Source: Gordionus sp. m RMFG-2023
Lineage: Eukaryota > Nematomorpha > Gordioida > Chordodea > Parachordodidae
DNA length: 64,000 bases
Assembly (NCBI RefSeq): GCF_954871325.1
Contig: NC_088777.1
Span: forward strand, 19,321,366-19,385,365
Reading direction: 5' to 3'
The translations under genes and the position numbers were made by a program. Positions 46,901 through 52,669 of the stretch are shown here, piece by piece; positions within the stretch are counted from its first letter, which is position 1, and every line of letters starts with the position of its first letter. The notes beneath the pieces are model-generated. The model did not search any database. It worked only from the letters and a program-made list of their open reading frames with translations, and was not told the DNA's origin.

Positions 46901-49551
46901 AAATAAGATACATATTTTACCTTTAAAAATATTATAAATTATCATATTATATCATTCGCAAAATAAAAATGTATTAAATATTATTTAGTTATTTATATTA
47001 AAAATAAACTCTAAGGGAAATAAAAAATTTTCTATATAAAATTAAAATAACAAGCTTGTTTCTAATTTTTTACAATTAATTATAATTACATTATATTTCA
47101 AGTTTTGAGAATATCTTTAAAATTATATTTTTTATATTAAAAATAGTTGAAAAAGGCTAATTGCGGACCTCCCAATTCTAGTTTTAAAAAAAACGGAAAA
47201 TATCTATAAAAATACATTTTCTGACCAAATTTGGGTTTAGCTCAAATAGTTAAAAAATTATTGGCGTTTGCTTTGTTACCTCGACTGCTGTAGAGCATCG
47301 GTCTTTCCTGTTTCATTTTAATTGACGGGCTATCTGCTCGTATTATGTCTAATAACCGAGATTGGATTTATATCCATTTGAAGCAATTCAATAAAAAAAG
47401 ATGTTGTAAATAGAACGCTACTTTTGTATGTAACTTTCTAAATAATATATACAAAATTAAATTAAAATTATAATCTTAAAATTTAATTATCAAATATAAT
47501 TATCAAATATAATTTAAAATATGGTTGAAAATAAAATGGATGAAACAAATAAGAATGATGATAACGATATTGTACGGGAAAAAGATGAACTTTATAATAT
47601 TTTTATTTTATGAGTTCTTCTCCTCTACTAAAATTCTAGAAGTAGAAAAAATAATTATCTAGTTGATATTTTTTATTAAATGTTTGAATTTTACGTAATT
47701 CTTTTTATAAATTAGCTAAAGCTGCTTCTTGAAACTAGTCGCACGCTACTTAAAGTATTGTTTAACAACACTGAGATTTGAGTGGCTTAATTTTTTTTAA
47801 ATCATGACGTATAAATAACTCAACGTTTAAAAACATTTGAATTTCTTTCTACGCAAAAATGGCCTACCTTGAATTTAGCACCACTTTTCAGAAGTGAGAT
47901 AGCACCCTATTTATTATTAAATAATAATGACAACTCGTAGTTTATTTTACTAAAGAAAATACGTTTAAAAAAGCTTTAAGATTTACTGTTAGCGCTATGT
48001 AGGAAATATATACAAATATTTTAATTTTTTCTTTTATTTTATAAATTATCTCGGTGTAGGATTCTTTATTAAGCCCACAAAATCAAAAAAAAAACATTGC
48101 ATTAAAATATATAACAGAACAAAATTGTAGTCGGCTAAATTTATTACAAACAAAGATCTTAAACTTCTAGAGAACGATGATATTCAGTTAGTAATGAAAC
48201 CCAGGATATATCAAATACAAGTTATCTAATAAAGTTAGCAAACCTTAAATGTCAAACACAAATTATGATTCAATTATGATAAATTGGAACAAGAATGCCA
48301 TATTCTTATCGGAAAACATCATCCATGGTAAAACTTTTGGAAAAGAAAGAGGAACGAACTTCCGCCTCTTCATGCTAGCCAAAAAAATTATTTGTGTTTA
48401 AGTAACTAGCAGGTCTAGTTAAAGAGTTTTCTTTATCGCTGGGATGATGTTGAGTTCAAGGAGATCATCCTTATGTCTAGAAAATCTGAATAAATTATTT
48501 TTATACATGCCAACTAAATTTCAAATTTGAATTTATAAGAATTTATAATTAATTTTTAAATAAATAATAAAATATACTATTACCAGTGTTTATTTTATTT
48601 TTATTAAATTTTTAGCAAAAAATCAATTTAAAGTGTCCAAAATGTCATATTTAGTGTATTAAAAAAAATCAAATCTACGTATTGATTTAAGTTGCCCTTA
48701 ATGATAAGGTTAATCATCGCGTTCTGTTGATAGTTTCTTTGGCGCAGAGGCTAAATATACACATTTTAAAAGATATTAATTTAATCAATAACATCTAGTC
48801 CTCAGTTTTCTCTTAAAAAAAGGCATACATAAATTGATATACCTAGTTAAACCAAAATATTTTTCCATTCAATTTCCAGAAAATATGTTAAGAGTCAGAA
48901 TTTTCGAAAATCTCAAATTGACGGCAAAGAAAAATTCAATGCAAAACCAATCTTATTTTCCTCATAAATGCTGCAAACAATTCAATTGAAGATAGATTTT
49001 CATCTTTCCAGATCGCATGTAAAAATATTTAAAAAATTTTCACAATATTCAAAAGAGAAAAATTAATGTAAAAAGCGCTGTAAAAAAAATAAAATAAATT
49101 TTGGATTAGATTGGATCGGAATAGATTGGTCGGAGATTTATTATAATTTTTCTCGCATTGCGTCAGATTTAAAAAATAGATCCGATGCAGTGCTCTTTGC
49201 AAATAATTGATTATATATGCATGATTTCTCAACAAATAACATAAAACCATTCCGTTAAACATATTGGAATCTATAAACAAAACACATTAATAATATATAT
49301 AAAAAATGTTTTCTTTTTTAGCTCTTACATTAATCAAAATTAATTGATATTTATTGAAACTATATTATTTAAACTGAAAAAAAAATGTACACCTCTTGAT
49401 CCTTAGACGTGAATTCTTGTTTACCCTTCCTTTTATTGATAATTTGAGCGACTCCGACCACTTCCTCTTCGTAATTCATAATTGGCATGCATAGTATTGC
49501 GTAAGTGCGAAAACCGGTTTTCTTGTCTACATCCGGATTAAAACGTTTGTC
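21295..49551 (-). CDS. Pde6-like: GAF-domain cGMP-type phosphodiesterase (PDE5/6/11 group, insect Pde6-like), 19 exons, 5' end missing
   Basis: Hydrolyses cyclic nucleotides, probably cGMP, by family. The spliced model joins 49393-49551, 43927-44016, 43061-43234, 37872-37969, 37396-37459, 36781-36831, 36498-36644, 35690-35833, 34838-34984, 34198-34305, 33531-33640, 33113-33200, 32504-32604, 31777-31854, 31440-31578, 29895-29978, 24420-24633, 24034-24144 and 21295-22904. Every junction is GT..AG, phases match, and the total is 1238 residues plus stop. Domains: GAF-A second half (1-83), GAF-B (about 84-275), catalytic HD-type domain (about 310-620), low-complexity tail (621-1238), CaaX box CIIL at 1235-1238. 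Catalytic residues seen: H377 (proton donor), metal ligands H381, H417, D418, D528, and nucleotide-binding Q581 and F584. Insect Pde6 is known to be prenylated through a C-terminal CaaX box; the same role here is inference. No stop or frameshift occurs in any exon, so it looks functional. Exact ortholog class is less sure than the family. Confidence 0.95.
22905..24033 (-). other. PDE intron holding a GC-bordered MITE remnant
   Basis: The last intron of the gene. From about 23367 to 23685 it holds a GC-richer segment whose right end, CTGCAGGTCTCTG, is the TIR of the CAGAGACC family and is followed by ATTTAAAT. The left end (near CAGAGGTC) is eroded. Confidence 0.55.
24034..24144 (-). CDS. Pde6-like: PDE exon, C-terminal tail
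   Basis: A 111-nt exon coding a polar stretch ([16 protein letters not shown] and onward) with no recognised domain. It is supported by acceptor TTTGTCAG, donor GTAAAT, and phase 1 on both sides, which lets it sit between its neighbours without a stop. Confidence 0.75.
24420..24633 (-). CDS. Pde6-like: PDE exon, end of catalytic domain and start of tail
   Basis: Seventy-one codons plus one base. [20 protein letters not shown] followed by ARWQKL closes the catalytic domain (family LxPLLEGVxxNRxxWQ). From there the sequence becomes acidic and Asn-rich, the start of the tail. It follows a 5.3-kb intron that holds the RTE LINE. Confidence 0.94.
25660..25900 (+). mobile_element. Retroelement-associated ORF fragment ([12 protein letters not shown])
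   Basis: [20 protein letters not shown] resembles the THGLSCRKSAGRxPRHxAIND block, and the later [13 protein letters not shown] the RxDGKRPDG block, of a domain that follows reverse transcriptase in some animal non-LTR elements. The frame is open for 75 codons, 25669-25896. It lies just 5' of the RTE LINE but is probably a separate fragment. Assignment rests on memory of the motif only. Confidence 0.4.
25990..28340 (+). mobile_element. RTE-type LINE (endonuclease + reverse transcriptase), decayed, antisense in PDE intron
   Basis: The endonuclease start reads [16 protein letters not shown] and [13 protein letters not shown]. The middle region reads [16 protein letters not shown], then [38 protein letters not shown], the QFGF-type block ([13 protein letters not shown]), [43 protein letters not shown] and MIFADDNAI. 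This order is that of RTE/BovB-type LINE proteins. The FADD active-site block is FADDN. Many stops and frameshifts are present, so it is inactive. A MITE interrupts the reverse transcriptase at 27295-27517. Orientation is opposite to the host gene. Confidence 0.92.
27295..27517. mobile_element. 223-bp hAT MITE nested in the LINE, TIR TAGTGTTGTTAAA
   Basis: Starts TAGTGTTGTTAAATGGCTCG and ends CGAGCCGTTCAAAAACACCA, with long inverted arms (GGCTCGTTTTGAGTCG and its complement). Target duplication GTATGAAC / ATATGAAC, 7 of 8. Removing it and one duplication rejoins the LINE reading MYMKYE-P. It belongs to the same end family as 15476-18928 and 34598-34778. Confidence 0.9.
29895..29978 (-). CDS. 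Pde6-like: PDE exon with invariant glutamine (MPKMQVDF)
   Basis: Twenty-eight codons: [18 protein letters not shown] then [11 protein letters not shown]581 is the glutamine that contacts the purine, and F584 is the aromatic clamp. PDE5 has Gly between them; here the residue is D583. The exon is too short for an ordinary ORF scan but is unmistakable. Confidence 0.95.
30252..31297. mobile_element. Probable non-autonomous hAT element in PDE intron
   Basis: The left end CAGGGGTGGACTGG and the reverse of the right end CAGGGTTGGACGGT agree at 11 of 14. GACCGG/CCGGTT patches occur near both sides. The flanking 8-mers do not match, and a second possible left end sits at 30118 (CAGGGTTAAGTTATTTGACC). 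The interior has no transposase. Confidence 0.4.
31440..31578 (-). CDS. Pde6-like: PDE exon with second metal aspartate ([10 protein letters not shown])
   Basis: Forty-six codons: [20 protein letters not shown] then [21 protein letters not shown]528 is the distal metal ligand; ITKPW and EFFEQGD are invariant family blocks. Frames on the opposite strand here are shadows. Confidence 0.97.
31777..31854 (-). CDS. Pde6-like: PDE exon (RRPSFIELV)
   Basis: A 78-nt exon coding [16 protein letters not shown] and NDPEDHNLL between split codons, matching the family's KRxxFxELV...E..LLR segment. Donor GTAAAT. Confidence 0.93.
32504..32604 (-). CDS. Pde6-like: PDE exon ([11 protein letters not shown])
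   Basis: Thirty-three codons plus two bases: [20 protein letters not shown] then [13 protein letters not shown]. ILATDLAxYF is a catalytic-core helix motif. Donor GTTAGC, phase 2. Confidence 0.96.
33113..33200 (-). CDS. Pde6-like: PDE exon ([15 protein letters not shown])
   Basis: Eighty-eight nt. After the split Lys codon it reads [20 protein letters not shown] then QCVMILSSP, the family [15 protein letters not shown] block; E446 and the His run shape the metal site. Phase 2 in, phase 0 out at GTTCGT. Confidence 0.97.
33531..33640 (-). CDS. Pde6-like: PDE exon with HD metal-binding motif ([11 protein letters not shown])
   Basis: Thirty-six codons plus two bases: [20 protein letters not shown] then [10 protein letters not shown]417 and D418 are metal ligands of the HD motif. 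The exon ends after AA at the donor GTTTCA (phase 2). Reading on past this donor gives a short intronic extension that is not coding. Confidence 0.97.
34198..34305 (-). CDS. Pde6-like: PDE exon with catalytic histidine (YHNWRHAF)
   Basis: Thirty-six codons. [20 protein letters not shown], followed by [11 protein letters not shown], is the most conserved PDE5/6/11 stretch. H377 is the proton-donor histidine and H381 a zinc ligand by family analogy. Acceptor TTTATCAG, donor GTATAT. Confidence 0.97.
34598..34778. mobile_element. 181-bp hAT MITE in PDE intron, perfect 8-bp TSD
   Basis: The ends TAGTGCTGTTAAGCTACCTA and (reverse) TAGTGTTGTTAAATTACCTA are inverted repeats over about 28 bp. The target duplication CTAATTTA is exact (34590-34597 and 34779-34786). 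It lies between the exons at 34305 and 34838 and does not touch the splice sites. Confidence 0.94.
34838..34984 (-). CDS. Pde6-like: PDE exon, start of catalytic domain
   Basis: Forty-nine codons including [21 protein letters not shown], given here as [13 protein letters not shown] and ILASLSMF, matching FxFDD....DDxTLxAxLxMF of the PDE catalytic N-terminus. Acceptor TACCTAG and donor GTAAGT, phase 0. Confidence 0.93.
35690..35833 (-). CDS. Pde6-like: PDE exon, GAF-B to catalytic linker
   Basis: Forty-eight codons: [19 protein letters not shown] then [20 protein letters not shown]. The [11 protein letters not shown] segment is diagnostic of the PDE5/6/11 group and joins GAF-B to the catalytic domain. 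Confidence 0.95.
36498..36644 (-). CDS. Pde6-like: PDE exon, second half of GAF-B
   Basis: Forty-nine codons, including [20 protein letters not shown], equivalent to the family ILCMPI...IIGVIQLVNK. The NKFDE-type motif is degenerate: H245 replaces Asn, F252 and D256 are kept, and I257 replaces Glu. Cyclic-nucleotide binding by GAF-B is therefore doubtful. Donor GTAAGG. Confidence 0.93.
36781..36831 (-). CDS. Pde6-like: PDE micro-exon, GAF-B (TLNI)
   Basis: A 51-nt exon coding [21 protein letters not shown] matches the family TVNIPD segment, but the usual DxRF sequence that follows is absent, so this loop of GAF-B is eroded. Donor GTAAGA, acceptor AAAAAAAG. Confidence 0.82.
37396..37459 (-). 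CDS. Pde6-like: PDE exon, GAF-B (YVVANGE)
   Basis: A 64-nt exon. After the split Lys codon it reads [21 protein letters not shown], in two parts [11 protein letters not shown] and [10 protein letters not shown], the counterpart of the family's GHVA-x-TGE segment. Phase 2 in, phase 0 out, so the next exon begins TLNI, giving the expected GE-TLNI order. Confidence 0.85.
37872..37969 (-). CDS. Pde6-like: PDE exon, GAF-B
   Basis: Thirty-two codons plus two bases. The core [20 protein letters not shown] corresponds to the FSRVFD-type strand of GAF-B. It starts after CTCCTAG in phase 0 and ends at a GTATAG donor in phase 2, which fits only the next exon at 37459. Recognised from motif similarity plus phase. 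Confidence 0.85.
37970..43060 (-). other. 5.1-kb PDE intron with decayed repeats
   Basis: Holds the SINE at about 40200. It also has a segment at 38340-39220 whose two sides carry AAGTTACTTT and GTTACTG-type repeats as in the 61082-61440 element, a G run at 38773-38783, and GC-rich eroded MITE patches at 39340-39420, 40550-40615 and 41100-41370. No exon was found inside. Confidence 0.5.
40203..40350 (+). repeat. tRNA-derived SINE copy 1
   Basis: An A-box-like GCGTTGATAAAGGAAGC and B box GGTTCGAATC (40241-40250) are followed by a tail CGAAAGCATGATTCCGTTAATA that recurs in similar form at 59220. Internal Pol III boxes plus a shared non-tRNA tail indicate a SINE rather than a tRNA gene. Confidence 0.6.
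43061..43234 (-). CDS. Pde6-like: PDE exon, GAF-A/GAF-B linker and start of GAF-B
   Basis: Fifty-eight codons. [13 protein letters not shown] is the conserved linker helix between the two GAF domains, and [12 protein letters not shown] is the first GAF-B strand. The family usually has CERC at this point; here it is AEC, one residue shorter. Acceptor AATAAAAG and donor GTTATT, phase 0. Confidence 0.93.
43927..44016 (-). CDS. Pde6-like: PDE exon, end of GAF-A
   Basis: Thirty codons starting [19 protein letters not shown], matching the closing helix of GAF-A in PDE5/6/11 proteins (family form [13 protein letters not shown]). It follows a 5.4-kb intron that holds hAT and LINE fragments. Phase 0 on both sides; the donor is GTTTAT. 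Confidence 0.93.
45070..46465 (+). mobile_element. hAT transposon fragment (ZMYM-like transposase), decayed
   Basis: The left border region GGCGGAGACTTCACGGGGG is followed on the plus strand by [13 protein letters not shown] (the AxYVHCxAHxLNL block) near 45270. At 46350-46445 comes [20 protein letters not shown] then [13 protein letters not shown], the C-terminal dimerisation block. In between are stops in all frames. The minus-strand frame at 45219-45440 is its antisense shadow. Confidence 0.75.
46466..46870 (+). mobile_element. RTE-like LINE 3' fragment
   Basis: The plus strand reads [20 protein letters not shown] then [16 protein letters not shown], the C-terminal (Y)GxExW.....EMRMLRWMCGV block of RTE-type LINEs, and ends in an AAGAAGAAAAAAG-type tail. 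It is 5'-truncated right against the hAT fragment. Stops are present. Confidence 0.75.
47272..47390 (+). repeat. tRNA-like sequence, possible SINE fragment
   Basis: CTGTAGAGCATCGGTCTTTCC resembles a tRNA A box and anticodon arm, and ACCGAGATTGGATTTATATCC could be a degraded B box about 70 bp further. It does not fold as a proper tRNA. Confidence 0.3.
49393..49551 (-). CDS. Pde6-like: PDE exon, second half of GAF-A (residues 1-53 of the partial model)
   Basis: The exon opens with [16 protein letters not shown] and runs through ILCMPI and GVAQIINK, the typical second half of a PDE GAF-A domain. The NKFDE-type motif reads N39-K40, F47, D51, with Q52 where Glu is usual. Acceptor is TTTTTTCAG and donor GTGTAC, both phase 0. 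This is the most 5' exon I could find. Roughly 100 residues of GAF-A and the N-terminus should precede it. Confidence 0.93.
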
Positions 49552-50162
49552 CTGAAAAAAATAACATTTTCAATACTATCTTTAAAAAAACGAATATTTA
49601 ATTTATGATAATCTAAGGAAAGGCTTGTACCTTCTAAAAAATTGATATGAACTTGACTATGATGAGATAATTAGGGGGAAATATAAATTGAAGGGGCTAA
49701 AGAACTTACTCTAGTGATTATTAAAAAAATTTTAGTCATTAAGTTATAATATAGAATAAATTTTTTATAAAAAAGATTTGTTCTTTGAATTTAAAGGGCT
49801 TTAAAAGATATTAAATGATGGCTGCATTATAATATAATCTTTCCCTCTACAAGCATCTTATGAAAATGTTTAAATGTATGCTATTTAATGAATTGTCGCT
49901 AGTTTTTTTAAACAAAATTTGTAAACAATATACGATAATTTTAAACGATATTTAATATATTAGATTAAACCAATCCGAATCAAGCCCTTAAGACTTTTTT
50001 AAAAAAAATTTGTAGAGGTAATATATATTAAATCGTAACTAGCAAAAAATAAAATTTTAGCTTCAACTAGCCTATAAAAGTCAAATATTTCTAAAAAAAC
50101 TGGCCTCATTTAATTATTAATAATATCTCTGAATATAATCAAGCTAGAAGCATAATTTAATT
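49552..50162. other. AT-rich sequence between the GAF-A exon and the hAT element
   Basis: No coding signal found. If upstream PDE exons exist to the right, this and the hAT element lie inside an intron. Confidence 0.4.
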
Positions 50163-52657
50163 CAGTGACCCCTACACTTTTTGAGGGATAGAAGCAGAAT
50201 ACCCCCCTAAAGTACCCCCCCCCCATTGTAAATTGTTTTTTGACACCAATAAATTTCAAAAATAATTTTCAATATTTATTATAATATAAATATAATGTAA
50301 AAAATATATGCTTTAAAAATATTATTTTTAAATTAATAATTTAGATAAATTAGGGGAAGAGAAAGCAAAAGAATTTATAATTTCATCAATATTTAATTGT
50401 TTAAATAAATTATTTTCCATTGATAAAATGGTTAAATTATTAAGAAATGGATCTTTCATGACACTACGAAGTCTTGTTTTAATTAGTTTAATTTTACTCA
50501 TGACCCTTTCGGCAGTACATGATGTAGTAGGAATAGTTAATAAATATTTATATAAAATTGTTAAATTTGGGAAAGCAGAAAAATATATAAGCAGACTATA
50601 AGGTAAAATAAATGAATAGTTTCTCCAGTCTGAATCATTCATCTCAGAATTATTATCATCATCAGAAGAAGCTAAATAATGTATTAGTAAAAATATTTTA
50701 ATTAAATAAATTTACAATTCTCAGAATCTGACAAATCTTCTTTAACCTCTAGGTCACGAGTAATAATTACGTTCCCCGTTTTAGCCATTTTATAAATATT
50801 TCTAAACATCAACATTTCCTCAAAAACTTGACTTGTATTTAATTTATAAAATTCACAGATATCCTTGATATCATCTTTAACAATTGCCTTTTCCGCCAAT
50901 CCCTTTGGGGTAAAAAATGATGTTTGACTCAAAAATTTTATCGATTCATCGTTAAATCTTTCACTAAACTGCATAATAATTAAATCAAGTGCAGCATAAA
51001 ACACACTGATTTTAAAGCTAAAATAAAATATTATATTTAATGATGAAAGTATATATATACACCTCTCCTTTTTGGATTGTAATGTTTGAAGTCTTGAACT
51101 TTCAAAATCAAAAGGTAAATTTCTCTTCTTCATAAAATCTTGGGCCTTTGAAAAGACATCCAAAAATTCAGTGTTATTATATATTTTAGGATTATAAAAT
51201 AATAAAAGATAATAATTTAAATTATACTTCTCATATTAATCAGGCAATCTTTTGCCAATTGAATTTGATTTATTGCACCCTATATCCTTCGAAATGGTTT
51301 GCAATTTTGTACAAGCCAAGCTTGTTATCAACAATATTTTATCCAAAACACATAGTGATAAAATAAAATCAAATTTTTCTATTCTATAGACTATAGCACT
51401 AGCCATAGTGAAAGTGGCAGGATCTTCAGAATCCTTTAAATTTGCCAAAGCTGCCCTCAAAGCATCATAAAGTAGGAAAAAATTTACAATCGTCTTATAT
51501 GATGTTAGCCAGCTTCTATAAATATAAAATAAACATTATATATCGAAACAATTAAGATAATATTACCGAGTGGTATTCTTGATGGTAAAAATCTATGTGA
51601 TTTTGTCAGCAAATCACTCTGACATGTTTTGAGCACTTCATATCTTTTAACACCATTATAATATACGTAAATTTCGTCTAATATTCCTAAGACATTTCGC
51701 AGCTCTTTTACTGATTGGCATAATTGAACAACTATTAAATTTAAACGATGACAATAGCACCAAATAAAAGCTGTCTTTGGCGCCTCCGCTCTAATCAAAG
51801 CCTGCACTCCATTAATTCTTCCACTCATGTTTGAGGCGCCATCATAGCTTTGCCCCACTAGGAATTCGAGGGGTAGATTCATGGAGCCAAGCTTGGATAT
51901 TATATTCTTTTTAATATCGAGGCCAGTTGTATTTCCCGTACAATAAATGTCTATCAGCCTTTCAACGGGCTTAAGTGTCTCGCTATTTTCAACATATCTC
52001 ACTATCAAAGCTATTGCTTCTGATTTCGATACATCATATGTGCCATCAACTATAATTGAATAGCACCTGTTGAATACAATCTCCTTTTGAATTTTTTTTA
52101 TAACCATATTTTTCATGGTTTCAATAAGAATATTTATGTTATTATATGATAACAGATTTGAATATAATTTAGATTTTAATCCCTTAATTTTTTTCTCACT
52201 TCTTCTTTCTTCATTATCTTGCATATACATTTTAAGAACAGGCTCAGAATCTGCAATAAGTTTAATAAGGCTCATCATATTGCCATCTTGTTGCCTGTTC
52301 CCCCAGAAGGCTTGATTGCGAGATAAGCATTTATATTTTTTTTGGTTAATATTTTTGGGCATATTTTGACAATGATCTAAAAATTATAAATGATTATATA
52401 TAAGATTTAATATTTAAATTTTTACTATTCACTTTGATAAAATTTTAATTTTGCGTCAAATCTTGAAAGTGGAAAAATAATTTTATGATAAAAAATATCT
52501 TATAACAAACTAATTTGCTAAACATCGACCATAAATATTTTTTAAAAAAAAAAATAAAAAAATTTTTTTTAAAAAATTTAAAAAAAAAAAAAGTACCCCC
52601 ATAGAAATTTATAGAAGCAGTTGCTTCGGACCCCCCCCCCCGTTGTAGGGGTCACTG
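50163..52657 (-). mobile_element. hAT transposon (DUF4371/ZMYM type), near full length, exact TSD
   Basis: The ends CAGTGACCCCTACA and (reverse) CAGTGACCCCTACAAC are matched inverted repeats. The 8-bp duplication ATTTAATT is exact (50155-50162 and 52658-52665). At 2495 bp it encodes one transposase on the minus strand, covering most of the length. Long C runs on the plus strand sit near both ends, next to a direct (not inverted) ATAGAAGCAG repeat at about 50187-50198 and 52611-52620. Exact flanks and long open frames suggest a fairly recent insertion. Confidence 0.95.
50328..52362 (-). pseudogene. hAT transposase with DUF4371-like N-terminal half and C-terminal dimerisation domain
   Basis: Open pieces from 5' to 3': 52362-51505, 51460-51236, 51163-50702, 50642-50328. 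The first reads IVDGTYDVSKSEAIALIVRY, VGQSYDGASNMSG and FIWCYCHRLNLIVVQ, the catalytic-core motifs of ZMYM1-like hAT transposases. The last reads LLTIPTTSCTAERVMSKIKL, the hAT dimerisation domain. Some gaps look like short introns: about 45 nt before FKISVFYAALDL, with GT..AG, is absent in the sister copy at 56347. The join after RIPLG near 51565 does not keep frame by any GT..AG choice I found, so at least one lesion is likely. Whether any protein is made is open. Confidence 0.85.
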
Positions 52658-52669
52658 ATTTAATTTCAT

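Larger units (their letters stand above)
44017..49392 (-). other. 5.4-kb PDE intron with hAT and LINE fragments
   Basis: Besides the hAT and LINE fragments, a patch at about 48150-48380 is less AT-rich but unassigned. No further PDE exon could be read here. Confidence 0.7.

Noticed and set aside
47761-47773. TTTAACAACACTG, like the right end of the TAGTGTTGTTAA family
   Set aside because: Only 12 bases, no left end, no duplication.
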